From positions 1-43,323 of the forward strand of contig CAIRWM010000048.1 of NCBI GenBank assembly GCA_903882285.1: DNA of 43,323 nt, given 5' to 3'. Of the stretch, positions 18,517 to 27,102 are shown piece by piece. Every line of letters starts with the position of its first letter. The first letter of the stretch is position 1. Source of the stretch: an uncultured cyanobacterium (lineage in GTDB: Bacteria; Cyanobacteriota; Cyanobacteriia; PCC-6307; Cyanobiaceae). The position numbers and the translations under genes were made by a program. Under the pieces are notes generated by a model. That model made no database searches and was not told the DNA's origin. It saw only the letters and a list, made by a program, of their open reading frames with translations.

Positions 18517-19250
18517 GGACTGGCCAGGCTGAGGTCCTGGCTGCCGGTGCGGCGGCGGTAGCGCAGCAGCAGTTCCTCCCCCTCCAGAGGGCGCGACTCC
18601 AGCAGCTGCCAGCCCTGGGAGTCGTCAGTCGGCATCCGGACCCCGGCGGGCAGCCAGTGCTGCTCCCCGCCCAGCAGCCGGGGGCAGAGCGTGAGCTGCA
18701 ACTCATCGAGCTGATCCTGCGCCAGCAGGCTGCCGGCCAGGGCGGCACCGCCCAGCACCACCAGACGCCCCAGGCCCGCTGCCGCCAAGGACGCCAGCGC
18801 CTCGGGCCAGCCGGGCAGCGGCAGGCAGCGCTCAAAGCCCAGCGGCGGCTGGGGGAAAGGCGAGGTGGTGGGGGACCCGTCAGGCGGAGATGGAGCGGCG
18901 AGCAGCAGCCAGCGGCGCAGGGGCTGACGGAAAAAGGCCAGCGCGGGGTCGAGCCCGCCGCCACGACTCACCGCCACGGCCACCGGCTGGGCGCACCGGC
19001 CCTGCCGGTGGCGCTGCTCCAATAAGTCGGGGGCGTGGATCAGACAGGTGCTGCCATGGCAGCGCAGGGTCTGGCCGCCCACCAGGCAGCCGTCGGCCCA
19101 GGCCAGCGCCTCCTCCAGCACGCGCCGATCGCCGCGGCCACCGATCTGGGCGGCTCCCCCCTGGGGCAGAGCAAGGCGGCCATCAAGGCTGATCGCCAGC
19201 ACCAGGCGCAGTTCCGGCCGAGCCGTCGCCGCAGGCGAGGGGGCGCTCAA
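18513..19250 (-). CDS. RibD C-terminal-domain reductase
   Basis: A 245-residue protein of the RibD-C / dihydrofolate reductase-like fold. The N terminus RLVLAISLDGRLALP, the segment IGGRGDRRVLEEALAWADGCLVGGQTLR and the late LVVLGGAALAGSLLAQDQLDELQLTLCPRLLGG are the usual family blocks. RibD-C domains use NADPH to reduce the ribose of the pyrimidine riboflavin precursor; this free-standing version lacks the RibD deaminase domain, so the substrate is uncertain. The start is TTG at 19250, overlapping the TGA of the QueD-like gene (TTGA), which suggests coupled pterin/flavin-type metabolism. Confidence 0.83.
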   Translation of the reverse strand: MSAPSPAATARPELRLVLAISLDGRLALPQGGAAQIGGRGDRRVLEEALAWADGCLVGGQTLRCHGSTCLIHAPDLLEQRHRQGRCAQPVAVAVSRGGGLDPALAFFRQPLRRWLLLAAPSPPDGSPTTSPFPQPPLGFERCLPLPGWPEALASLAAAGLGRLVVLGGAALAGSLLAQDQLDELQLTLCPRLLGGEQHWLPAGVRMPTDDSQGWQLLESRPLEGEELLLRYRRRTGSQDLSLASP

Positions 19251-20242
19251 ACGCCGGCAAAAGCCTCCAGGGCCGCCGGCACCATCTCCAACTGAGGGGT
19301 CTCAGCAAAGACCTCGGCGGCGTTGTTGGGGCTCTCCTGCAGGCGCACCTTGTGCAGGCGGGCCCCGGTGGCCGCGATCGGGGCGCTCAGCAGGTCGGCG
19401 ATGTGCAGGGCGATGTTCTCCGCCGTAGGGACGCAGTCTGCGAAGTGGGCCACGTCCTTGTTGAGGAAGGTGTGATCGAAGGGCTCCACCACCAGCTCCT
19501 CGACCAGCTGTTGCAGCGCGGCGAGATCACAGACCATCCCCGTGCGGGGAGCGATGCCACCGCGCACGGTGATGTCAAGCAAGTAATTGTGGCCGTGACC
19601 GTGGGGCCGGGCGCACTTGCCGTAGATGGCCTCGTTCTCGCTCTGGCTGAGTTCGGGACGGGCCAGCCGGTGGGCCGCGGCGAAGTGGGTGCGGATCGAG
19701 AGAAAGGCTTCCATGGGATCGATGGCGGGACCGACGAGCACGTCGGCCCAAAGTTTGGGGTGTTCGTAAAGGCGCAGGCCGGTGAGCGGAAGGTGCGGCG
19801 CCAGCCGCTCACGAATGGCGAGGACGAGGGCTTCGGTTGTGGGCAGCCGCCCCTCCGGCCGCGCCAGGTCGAACTCCGGCCACACCTCGTTGAGGAAGCG
19901 GAAGTTGAGGGGATCGGTGACCTCGCGGCGGATGGCGTGCTTGACGTCGGAGAGGTTGAGCACCATGCCGCTGACATCGAGGCCGCCTCCCATCGCCACG
20001 ATCAGCTCGTAGTTATGACCGTGGCCCGGGGCCAGGCTGCAGGCTCCGAAGCGCTGTTGGTTCTGGTCGTCGGTGAGCTCCGGCAGGCGGTAAAGGTGGC
20101 TGGCACTGAACTCAGCCCGGCGCGTGATCACGCAGGGGCGGCCCTGGCCGTGGGCCGCCCCGGGAGTCGCCGTGGGCGGCCGTCGGGCCGTGGGGGTGTC
20201 GGGAGGAGCCGGGGGCGGCGCCGTCAGGCCGGAAGCGGTCAT
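19247..20242 (-). CDS. Tandem 6-pyruvoyl-tetrahydropterin / 6-carboxytetrahydropterin synthase (QueD-like)
   Basis: A 331-residue protein made of two PTPS/QueD domains. Domain 1 (about 40-165) has zinc ligands H49, H74 and H76 and a cysteine C68. Domain 2 (about 182-320) has H191, H216, H218 and C210. Domain 2 keeps the catalytic Asp-His of FDHTFLN (D256-H257), but domain 1 has LNFRFLN at the same place, so the pair is lost. Single-domain QueD makes 6-carboxy-tetrahydropterin for queuosine. The start ATG 20242 follows a Pro/Ala leader; ATG 20266 is an alternative. It is divergent from aroK and coupled to the RibD-C gene. Confidence 0.88.
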   Translation of the reverse strand: MTASGLTAPPPAPPDTPTARRPPTATPGAAHGQGRPCVITRRAEFSASHLYRLPELTDDQNQQRFGACSLAPGHGHNYELIVAMGGGLDVSGMVLNLSDVKHAIRREVTDPLNFRFLNEVWPEFDLARPEGRLPTTEALVLAIRERLAPHLPLTGLRLYEHPKLWADVLVGPAIDPMEAFLSIRTHFAAAHRLARPELSQSENEAIYGKCARPHGHGHNYLLDITVRGGIAPRTGMVCDLAALQQLVEELVVEPFDHTFLNKDVAHFADCVPTAENIALHIADLLSAPIAATGARLHKVRLQESPNNAAEVFAETPQLEMVPAALEAFAGV

Positions 20243-20302
20243 CGCCCTGCTGCTGGTAGATCCCATCCTAGAAACGGGGCCCGGAATGCAGTCGAAGCCA
20301 GA

Positions 20303-20959
20303 ATGCCCTCCCCTCCTCCCGAAGCTGCCGCCAGCCCCCCCAGCGATGGCGACGCCCTGCCCCGGCGCCTGCAGGGCCTGAACATCTACTTGGTGGGGAT
20401 GATGGGCGCCGGCAAAAGTGCCGTCGGGCGCCCCCTGGCCCAAGCCCTCGGCTACCGCTTCCTCGATGCTGATCGCGTCCTGGAGCAGGCCGCCGGCCGG
20501 CCGATCCCCGAGATCTTCGCCAGCGATGGCGAGGAGGGGTTTCGCGACCTCGAAACCGCCGTGCTCAACGGCATCGCCAGCTGGCATTCCATGGTGGTGG
20601 CCACCGGCGGCGGCGTGGTGACCCGCCCCCGCAACTGGGGCCACCTGCAGCAGGGGGTCGTGGTCTGGCTCGATGCGCCGGAGAAGCTGCTGCTGCGGCG
20701 CCTGAGGACCGACACCACCCCCCGGCCCCTGCTGGCAGAGGCGGATCCGGCGGCGCGCCTACGCGAGCTGCTGGAGCGGCGCCGACCCCTCTACGCCCAG
20801 GCCGACCTGACGGTGCTGCAGGGGGAGGAGCCTCCCGACGCCGTGGCCGCCCGGGTGTTGGAGGCGCTGCCCACGATCCTGCGGGACCGGGAGGCTCCGC
20901 CCGAGGCTGCCTCCAGCCTGATCAACGCCGACGGGCGACCCATCGCCTCGCTCAACTGA
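20303..20959 (+). CDS. aroK: Shikimate kinase AroK
   Basis: A 218-residue enzyme phosphorylating shikimate in aromatic amino acid synthesis. The Walker A loop GMMGAGKSAVG is at 32-42, the shikimate-binding Asp in FLDAD (55-57), Arg in GFRDLE (R81) and the GGG motif at 102-104 (ATGGGVV). The lid region holds RPLL. The N-terminal 25 residues are a Pro/Ala extension compared with E. coli AroK. The ATG at 20303 is 60 bases from the divergent QueD-like start. Confidence 0.95.
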   Translation: MPSPPPEAAASPPSDGDALPRRLQGLNIYLVGMMGAGKSAVGRPLAQALGYRFLDADRVLEQAAGRPIPEIFASDGEEGFRDLETAVLNGIASWHSMVVATGGGVVTRPRNWGHLQQGVVVWLDAPEKLLLRRLRTDTTPRPLLAEADPAARLRELLERRRPLYAQADLTVLQGEEPPDAVAARVLEALPTILRDREAPPEAASSLINADGRPIASLN

Positions 20960-21011
20960 CCCGGACGCCGCGGATTCAGACGCCATCGGAGGAAACCCAG
21001 CGAGGCGGCGC

Positions 21012-21275
21012 TCAGCTCCCGGGCGGCTCAAGGCGCACGGCGAACCACTGGATCGTCAGGCCCGGGGCGAGCTCCAGCTCGCAGGCGGTATCGAGCAGGC
21101 GCTCCGCGCGGGCCTCGGCCCCCTCCAACTCGGCCAGATCGGCGGGGGGCGCCTCCAGGCGGCGCAGTTGGTCGGCCAGCCAGTCGCGGGTTTCGTCGGC
21201 GCTGAGAATGCGCTCTGGCGCCGCCGGCTCCAGCACCACGTAATGATCGAGCTCCCGCAGCAGGGGATCGGACAT
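21012..21275 (-). CDS. CRR7-like protein (NDH-1 biogenesis)
   Basis: An 87-residue soluble protein. The segments DPLLRELDHYVVLEPAAPER, AEARAERLLDTACELELAPG and the ending IQWFAVRLE match chlororespiratory reduction 7 as I know it. In plants CRR7 is required for assembly of a chloroplast NDH subcomplex; the cyanobacterial homologue is presumed to act on NDH-1. ndhO lies in the same window, though not adjacent. Its start codon overlaps that of the divergent DUF6816 gene within a single CATG. Confidence 0.83.
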   Translation of the reverse strand: MSDPLLRELDHYVVLEPAAPERILSADETRDWLADQLRRLEAPPADLAELEGAEARAERLLDTACELELAPGLTIQWFAVRLEPPGS

Positions 21276-22074
21276 GGGCCTGGGCGCAAGACCATCCATC
21301 CTGGCGAGGCTCGGCCCCGCCGCGCCACTGGCCCTGCTGCCCGTGCTGCTGGCCCTGCTGCTGGCTTGGCCTGCCAGCGTCGCGGCAGCGGGCGGACCCG
21401 GGCCGGTTGCGGCGGGGGCGGGCGCTTCAGCGCTGGAGCAGCGCCTCGACCACTGGCCCGCCTGGCGGCTGCCGGCACCGCTGCCGCGGCCCGGGCGCCG
21501 CGACCTGATCTGGCCCGCCTGGTTCGCCGGGGAATGGCAGGTGAGCAGCCTGACCCTGGAGCAACCAGGGAAAGGCGCCGAGGCGGAGACAGACGCCCAG
21601 ACGGAGACGGGCGCCCCCCTGCGCTGGCGGGCCCGCTTCGTGGACGACGGCCACGGCGGTGTGGTGGGGGAGCGGGCCTTCAACGCTCAGGCCATCGGCA
21701 CGGCCCTGCTGGGTGACCAGCTGCTGGCGGTGCAGGACGATCCCGGCGATCCCAACAGGCAGCTGGCTCGCCTCAGGGGCGATCGGCTGCTCGACTCGCG
21801 CGTCGTGGGCCGCCGCAGCCAACGACTGGGCAGCGATCTCTTCCTCGCCGACGAACTCACCCTGCAGGTGCTGCACGGCCCTGGAGAACCCCGGATCAGC
21901 CGAATCGAAACCCTGGGCCGCTGGGAGCGCCGCGACGACGGCGGCATCGACGGCGAGCAGTGGCAGGCCCGCTACGGCTCACCGGCAGAGGGCCTGGCGG
22001 CCCCGGCGATCAGCACCACCCGCTACCGACTCAGGCTCGAGAGGCTTCCGCCAAAATCCGATCCCGCCAACTGA
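21274..22074 (+). CDS. DUF6816-like exported protein
   Basis: A 266-residue protein with a signal peptide (APLALLPVLLALLLAWPASVAAA, cleavage near 38). The mature part has the pattern WPAWRLPAPLPRPGRRDLIWPAWFAGEWQV, then a lipocalin-like run of short strands ending RYRLRLERL. I associate this with the DUF6816 family of cyanobacteria and chloroplast lumen, function unknown; the name is given from memory. ATG 21274 shares bases with the divergent CRR7-like start. The last 44 bases overlap the convergent glutathione S-transferase gene. Confidence 0.7.
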   Translation: MGLGARPSILARLGPAAPLALLPVLLALLLAWPASVAAAGGPGPVAAGAGASALEQRLDHWPAWRLPAPLPRPGRRDLIWPAWFAGEWQVSSLTLEQPGKGAEAETDAQTETGAPLRWRARFVDDGHGGVVGERAFNAQAIGTALLGDQLLAVQDDPGDPNRQLARLRGDRLLDSRVVGRRSQRLGSDLFLADELTLQVLHGPGEPRISRIETLGRWERRDDGGIDGEQWQARYGSPAEGLAAPAISTTRYRLRLERLPPKSDPAN

Positions 22075-22750
22075 ACAGGGGCTCCAGCAAAGGGTTGTCG
22101 GCAATGCCATCAACGCCGCGGCCGGCCAGGGGCGCCCCGACGCCGACCGGAAACTTCAGCAGCGAAAGCTGGGCCACCACGGCCAGGTCAGCGAGGCTGA
22201 GCCGGTCGCCCTCGAGATAGGGCCGCTCCGCTGTGAGCAGGGCCAGGTGTTCAAGGTTGCGGTGCAACTGCCGCGCTTCGCAGGGTCCGAACACCTCCCG
22301 CACCGCCTCACTGACGGGCGCCATCACCCCCACGGGCAGCACGCTGACCAGGCTCCGCAAGGGCCCAGGGGTGGCCTCGGGCAGCAGGGCCGACCGCAGC
22401 ACCGGATCGGCGGCGGCGGCCTGCAGCAGGGCGAGGCGGACACCGGAAGCCAGGGCGGTGTCCGCCCAGTCCTCCAGCAGTAGCACCCGGGCGCGGGCCT
22501 GGGGATCGGCGGGCAGCAGGGGCGGCGTCGGATGGCGCGCCTCCAGGTGCAGGGCGATGACCGTGGAGTCGGGGATCACCTCACCGCCATCGACGAGCAC
22601 CGGCACCTGGCGCTGGCCTGAGAGGCGGAACAGCTCCAGCTGGCCCAGGCCGGGGGTCACCTCCACCAGGGTGACTGCCAGCCCCTTGACGGCCAGGATC
22701 AGCCGCACCTTCTCGCAGAAGGCGGAATGTCTGAACTGGTGCAGCTCCAT
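22031..22750 (-). CDS. Glutathione S-transferase family protein
   Basis: A 239-residue cytosolic protein. The N-terminal thioredoxin-fold domain opens ELHQFRHSAFCEKVRLILAVKGL and contains QRQVPVLVDGG with the cis-Pro motif, followed by VIPDSTVIALHLEARHP with the glutathione-contacting acidic-Ser pair. An all-helical C-terminal domain follows, with LSLADLAVVAQL. ATG 22750 is preferred to GTG 22756. The substrate is unknown. It is divergent from the DUF751 gene and overlaps the end of the DUF6816-like gene. Confidence 0.88.
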   Translation of the reverse strand: MELHQFRHSAFCEKVRLILAVKGLAVTLVEVTPGLGQLELFRLSGQRQVPVLVDGGEVIPDSTVIALHLEARHPTPPLLPADPQARARVLLLEDWADTALASGVRLALLQAAAADPVLRSALLPEATPGPLRSLVSVLPVGVMAPVSEAVREVFGPCEARQLHRNLEHLALLTAERPYLEGDRLSLADLAVVAQLSLLKFPVGVGAPLAGRGVDGIADNPLLEPLFSWRDRILAEASRA

Positions 22751-22826
22751 CGTCACGCGGGACTCGGCAGGGCGGACCTTTGGGCGGCAGAGTAGCCAGC
22801 AGTTGTGCTCGGACGCCGCAGCGGCG

Positions 22827-23033
22827 ATGAAGGACTTCTTCGTGAACGTGACGCGCTACCCGCGCTATTTGATCGCGTTCGGCCTCGGGGTACTGAATTC
22901 GGTCGTCGAACCGCTGCTGCAGCGCCGCAGCAATCCCGTCACCGCCGTCGCCCTGGTGGGCGCCATGGTCAGCGGACTGCTGAGCGTAGGGTTGGTGCTG
23001 CATGCGATGGTGAGTCCAGCGCCGCTGGCATAG
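22827..23033 (+). CDS. DUF751 / Ycf33-like small membrane protein
   Basis: A 68-residue protein, [18 protein letters not shown] at the start and two hydrophobic stretches ([34 protein letters not shown]). This matches the DUF751 family (plastid Ycf33), found in cyanobacteria and some algal plastids, of unknown function. The short length and ATG are typical. It stops two bases before the rbfA start, and the pair begins a rightward run to hemD. Confidence 0.83.
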   Translation: MKDFFVNVTRYPRYLIAFGLGVLNSVVEPLLQRRSNPVTAVALVGAMVSGLLSVGLVLHAMVSPAPLA

Positions 23034-23035
23034 GC

Positions 23036-23440
23036 ATGGCACAGGGCCGAAGGGTGGAGCGGGTGGCCGCACTGCTGCGCCGCGAGGTGAGCGAGTTGCT
23101 GGTTCATGGCATCAAAGACGAGCGGGTGCACCACGGCATGGTCAGCGTCACCGGCGTCGAGGTGGCCGGTGACCTGCAGCACTGCAAAATATTCGTGAGC
23201 GTGCTCGGCAGTGACGAGGACCGGCAGCAGGTGCTGGCCGGACTCAAGGCCGCCACCCCCTACGTGAAAGGCGAGCTGGGGCGTCGATTGAAGATGCGCC
23301 GCACCCCCGAGGTGATGTTCCTGCTCGACAAGGGCATCGAGCGGGGCGCCTCGGTGCTGGGGCTGCTGCAGCGGCTGGAGGAGGAGCGGAGCGAGCAGGA
23401 CATGCAGGGCGACACTCCGCCGGAGAGCGATGACCTCTGA
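23036..23440 (+). CDS. rbfA: 30S ribosome-binding factor RbfA
   Basis: A 134-residue KH-like protein that helps mature the 5' end of 16S rRNA and the 30S subunit. The opening [18 protein letters not shown], the [31 protein letters not shown] block and the [24 protein letters not shown] block are all characteristic. Its ATG lies two bases after the DUF751 stop. The 3' end overlaps the GH3 gene by 11 bases. Confidence 0.95.
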   Translation: MAQGRRVERVAALLRREVSELLVHGIKDERVHHGMVSVTGVEVAGDLQHCKIFVSVLGSDEDRQQVLAGLKAATPYVKGELGRRLKMRRTPEVMFLLDKGIERGASVLGLLQRLEEERSEQDMQGDTPPESDDL

Positions 23441-25079
23441 GCGCGCGGCCGAGCGGCGGCGGCAGGTGGCCGAGTTGCTGGTGATCCGTGCCAGCGGCCA
23501 CCTCAGCGACGGCCAGCGCCGCTACCCGCGCTGGGAACTGGACAACGCCGGGCTGCAGCGCCTGCTGGCGGACGGCGTGGGCGGCGTGATCCTGCTGGGC
23601 GGCAGCGCCGCCGAACTGCGCCTGCGCACCCGCCAGCTGGCGAGTTGGAGCGAAGCACCGCTGCTGCTCTGCGCCGATGTGGAAGAGGGGGTAGGCCAGC
23701 GCTTTGAAGGGGCCAGCTGGCTGGTGCCGCCGCTGGCCCTGGGGCGCCTCCACGCCAGCGATCCGCATGCCGCGCTGGCGCTGGCCGAGCGCTACGGCCG
23801 CTGCAGCGGCCGCGAGGCCCGGGCCCTGGGCCTCAACTGGGTGCTGGGGCCCATCTGTGATGTCAACAACAATCCCGCCAATCCGGTGATCAACGTGCGG
23901 GCATGGGGCGAGGACCCCGCCAGCAGCGGCATCCTGGCGAGCGCCTTCCTGCGAGGGGCCCAGGCCGAAGGGGTGCTGTGCTGCGCCAAGCACTTCCCCG
24001 GCCATGGCGACACCGCCACCGACTCCCACCTGGACCTGCCCCTGCTGCCCCACAGCCGCCAGCGCCTGGAGGCCGTGGAGCTGCCCCCCTTCCGCCAGGC
24101 GATCGCCGCCGGCGTCGCCTCGGTGATGACGGCCCACCTGCTGCTTCCCGCCCTCGACGCGGAGCGCCCCGCCACCCTCTCCCCTGCCGTGCTAACCGAT
24201 CTGCTGCGCGGGCAGCTGGGATTCGACGGCCTGGTGGTCACCGACGCCCTGGTGATGGAGGCGATCGCCGATCGCTACGGCGCCGGTGAAGCGGTGGTGC
24301 TCGCCCTGGAGGCCGGCGCCGACCTGGTGCTGATGCCCGCCGATGCCGATGAGGCCCTGGAGGCGATCCTGTTGGCCCTCGACAGCGGCCGTCTGAGGCT
24401 GGAGCGCATCGAGGCCAGCCGGCAGCGGCGACGACGCGCCCTGGCCCGGACCCCGGTCGAGACCGGCGCCGAGGCCCTGGCAGGCGCGCCGCTGGGCCCC
24501 CTGAGCAACGGCCCCCTGCCGCAGGACCGGGCCCTGGCCCTGGAGCTGGTGCAGCGCAGCATTGAACATCAGGGCGGCCGGCTGGCACTGGACAGTGGCC
24601 TCAACCTGATCCGGGTCGACAGTGTGCTGGGCTGCCCGTTCCTCTCCGCCACGGCCCCGGCCCTGGAGCTGCCGGCCGCCGCCGGCTTGCGGCCCTGCCT
24701 GATCGATGGCCGCAGCCCCGCTCCCTGGAGCAGCCGGAGCGAAGCTCCGCTGGCCCTGGAACGGCTAGGGGAAGGGCCGGTGCTGCTGCAGCTGTTCGTG
24801 CGCGGCAATCCCTTCCGCGGCAGCGCCGGCGGCGACGACGAGCCCTGGCCCGCCGTGATCGCCCAGCTGCAGTCAGCCGGCCGCCTGGCCGGACTGGCGG
24901 TCTACGGCAGCCCGTATCTCTGGGAAAGCCTGCGCAGCCTGCTCGCCCCGGGGATCCCCGCCGCCTGGTCTCCCGGCCAGATGCCCCTGGCCCAGCGGAA
25001 CCTGCTGGCGGCCCTGGGCCTGGGCCAGGACCCAGGTGCGGGGAGCGGCGACCCAAACGAGGAGGGTTTCACCGACTGA
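23430..25079 (+). CDS. Glycoside hydrolase family 3 protein (NagZ-like)
   Basis: A 549-residue protein. The N-terminal TIM-barrel carries the GH3 signature [16 protein letters not shown] (K187, H188, H192, D194) and the catalytic Asp in [10 protein letters not shown] (D272). KHFPGHGDT with the adjacent H/D dyad is typical of NagZ-type beta-N-acetylhexosaminidases, which act in peptidoglycan recycling. The C-terminal 180 residues go beyond the 330-360 of classical NagZ and form a second, poorly conserved domain. It overlaps rbfA (11 bases) and the GT2 gene (TGATG). Confidence 0.9.
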   Translation: MTSERAAERRRQVAELLVIRASGHLSDGQRRYPRWELDNAGLQRLLADGVGGVILLGGSAAELRLRTRQLASWSEAPLLLCADVEEGVGQRFEGASWLVPPLALGRLHASDPHAALALAERYGRCSGREARALGLNWVLGPICDVNNNPANPVINVRAWGEDPASSGILASAFLRGAQAEGVLCCAKHFPGHGDTATDSHLDLPLLPHSRQRLEAVELPPFRQAIAAGVASVMTAHLLLPALDAERPATLSPAVLTDLLRGQLGFDGLVVTDALVMEAIADRYGAGEAVVLALEAGADLVLMPADADEALEAILLALDSGRLRLERIEASRQRRRRALARTPVETGAEALAGAPLGPLSNGPLPQDRALALELVQRSIEHQGGRLALDSGLNLIRVDSVLGCPFLSATAPALELPAAAGLRPCLIDGRSPAPWSSRSEAPLALERLGEGPVLLQLFVRGNPFRGSAGGDDEPWPAVIAQLQSAGRLAGLAVYGSPYLWESLRSLLAPGIPAAWSPGQMPLAQRNLLAALGLGQDPGAGSGDPNEEGFTD

Positions 25080-26278
25080 TGCCCCAACTAAGCCTGTCGA
25101 TGATCGTGCGCGATGAGGCCGAGCAGCTCGAGGCCTGCCTGCGCTCCGTGACAGGCTTCGTCGACGAGATGGTGCTGCTGGACACCGGCTCGCGCGACGA
25201 CACCGTGGCGATCGCCGAGCGCTGCGGGGCGGTCGTGCACCGGATGGCCTGGCCTGGGGACTTCGCCCCGGCCCGCAACCGGGCCCTCGAACTCGTGAGC
25301 GGCGACTGGGTGCTCGTGCTCGATGCCGACGAGCGGCTGCGCCCGGAAGCCCGCGCCCCGCTGCGGCAGCTGATGGCCGAGCCGGAAGCGCTGCTGATCC
25401 AGCTGCTGCGGGCCGAGGAGGGCGCCCTGCAGTCCCCCTACTCGAGCGTCAGCAGGCTGTTCCGGCGCCATCCCGCCCTGCGCTGGAGCCGGCCGTACCA
25501 CGCGATGGTGGATGACAGCGTGGCGGCCTTGATCGCCCGCGAGCCCCACTGGCGGGTGCTGGCCTGGGACCAGCCGGCCCTGCGGCACTCCGGCTACCGG
25601 CCCGAGCTGCTGGCTGGGGGGGACAAGGCACGGCGCCTGCGCGAGGCCATGGAGGCAGAGCTGCGGGCCCGCCCCGGCGATCCCTATGCCAGCGCCAAGC
25701 TGGGGGGCCTCGAATGGAGCGAGAGCCGGCCTGAGCGGGCCATCGCGCTGCTGGAGCAAGGCCTGGCCCAGTGTCCCGCCAACGCCCATCCCGAGCGCTA
25801 CGAGCTGCTGCTGCACCTGGCCATGGCCCGCTCCAGCAGCGATCCGGCCGGAGCGGAAGCCCTCTACCGCGATGCCCTGGAGCTGCCCCTCGATCCCAGG
25901 CTCAGCCTGGGAGCGCGCCTTAACCTGACCGCCCTGCAGCTGCGGCGGGGCGCCCTCGAGGCGGCGGCGGCCAATGCCAGGCTGGCCACGGCGGCGGCCC
26001 CGGAAGTGGCCCTGGGCTGGTACAACCTCGGTCTGATTCAGCGCCAGCAGGGCGATCTGGCCGGCGCGATCGCTGCCTACCGCCAGGCCATCACCCTGGC
26101 ACCCGATCGGCCGGAAAGCCATCAGAACCTGGCCGTGACCCTGCTGCTCGGGGGTGACATCGACGGGGCCCGCCACGGCTTCCGCCAGGCCATCGGTCTG
26201 CTGGAGCGGCAGGAGCGGAACCGCGAAGCCGCCGACCTGCGCTCCAGGGCCGGAGCGATGCTGAAGCTGGAGGCCTGA
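25079..26278 (+). CDS. Family 2 glycosyltransferase with C-terminal TPR repeats
   Basis: A 399-residue soluble protein. The N terminus LSLSMIVRDEAEQLEACLRSV, DTGSRDDTVAIAERCGA and the DxD motif in VLVLDADERL (about 85-87) define a GT-A, SunS/WaaE-type family 2 transferase. From about residue 190 to the end there are TPR-like helical pairs (GWYNLGLIQRQQGDLAGAIAAYRQAI). The acceptor is unknown. The start overlaps the GH3 stop and the stop overlaps the hemD start, both as TGATG. Confidence 0.9.
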   Translation: MPQLSLSMIVRDEAEQLEACLRSVTGFVDEMVLLDTGSRDDTVAIAERCGAVVHRMAWPGDFAPARNRALELVSGDWVLVLDADERLRPEARAPLRQLMAEPEALLIQLLRAEEGALQSPYSSVSRLFRRHPALRWSRPYHAMVDDSVAALIAREPHWRVLAWDQPALRHSGYRPELLAGGDKARRLREAMEAELRARPGDPYASAKLGGLEWSESRPERAIALLEQGLAQCPANAHPERYELLLHLAMARSSSDPAGAEALYRDALELPLDPRLSLGARLNLTALQLRRGALEAAAANARLATAAAPEVALGWYNLGLIQRQQGDLAGAIAAYRQAITLAPDRPESHQNLAVTLLLGGDIDGARHGFRQAIGLLERQERNREAADLRSRAGAMLKLEA

Positions 26279-27102
26279 TGGACAGGTGCCCTGACGCTCC
26301 GCAGCCCCTGGCCGGCCGCACGATCGGCGTGACGCGCGCCGAGCAGCAGGCGGGGGAGGCGCGCCGCCTGTTTGAGGCGGCGGGAGCCCGCGTCGTCGAC
26401 CTGCCGGCCCTGGTGATCACCCCTCCCGATGACTGGGGGCCCCTCGATGACGCCCTGGCGGAACTGGAGCAGTTCCACTGGATCGTGTTCTCCAGCACCA
26501 ATGGAGTCGAGGCCGTGGAGCAGCGGCTGGCTCGGCGCGGCGGCAGCCTGGCCCGGCGTCCCCGCGGGGTGCGGCTCGCCGCGGTGGGCCGCAAGACGGC
26601 CGCCCTGCTCGACGAGCTGGCCGCAGCGGCGGATTTCGTGCCGCCCAGCTTCGTGGCCGACAGCCTGATCGAACACTTTCCCGTGTCCGGCTGGGGGCTG
26701 CGCCTGCTGCTGCCCCGGGTGCAGAGCGGTGGCCGCACCGTGCTGGCAGACGCCTTCGCCGAGGCCGGAGCCCGGATCGTGGAAGTGGCGGCCTACGAGA
26801 GCCGCTGCCCCGAGGCCCTGCCCAGCGGCGCCCTGCTGGCGCTGGAGCGCCGGCAGCTGGATGCCATCACCTTCAGCAGTGCCAAGACCGTGAGCCACAC
26901 CGGCCAGCTGCTGCAGCGCAGCTTCGGGGAGCGCTGGCGGGAGCAGCTGAGCGGCAGCCGCATCATCTCGATCGGCCCTCAGACGAGCGGGCGCTGCCGC
27001 TCCCTGCTGGGACGGATGGATGCCGAAGCCGACCCCCACGACCTCAACGGCCTGGTGGCGGCCTGCGTACAGGCCCTTCGAGGGCCCGCTACTCAGATCT
27101 GA
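26278..27102 (+). CDS. hemD: Uroporphyrinogen-III synthase HemD
   Basis: A 274-residue protein closing hydroxymethylbilane to uroporphyrinogen III, the branch point to haem, chlorophyll, bilins and B12. The family has few invariant residues; recognised blocks are LAGRTIGVTRAEQQAGE, HWIVFSSTNGVEAV, VGRKTAALL, the mid-linker LLPRVQSGGRTVLADAFAEAGARIVEVAAYES and the C-terminal ISIGPQTSGRCR. Its ATG overlaps the GT2 stop (TGATG). The end overlaps the convergent lipoprotein gene by 10 bases. Confidence 0.92.
   Translation: MDRCPDAPQPLAGRTIGVTRAEQQAGEARRLFEAAGARVVDLPALVITPPDDWGPLDDALAELEQFHWIVFSSTNGVEAVEQRLARRGGSLARRPRGVRLAAVGRKTAALLDELAAAADFVPPSFVADSLIEHFPVSGWGLRLLLPRVQSGGRTVLADAFAEAGARIVEVAAYESRCPEALPSGALLALERRQLDAITFSSAKTVSHTGQLLQRSFGERWREQLSGSRIISIGPQTSGRCRSLLGRMDAEADPHDLNGLVAACVQALRGPATQI

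Noticed and set aside
20243..20644. N-terminal extension of the QueD-like protein across aroK
   Set aside because: The added residues are low-complexity and antisense to the P-loop region of aroK; the family-like part begins after 20242.
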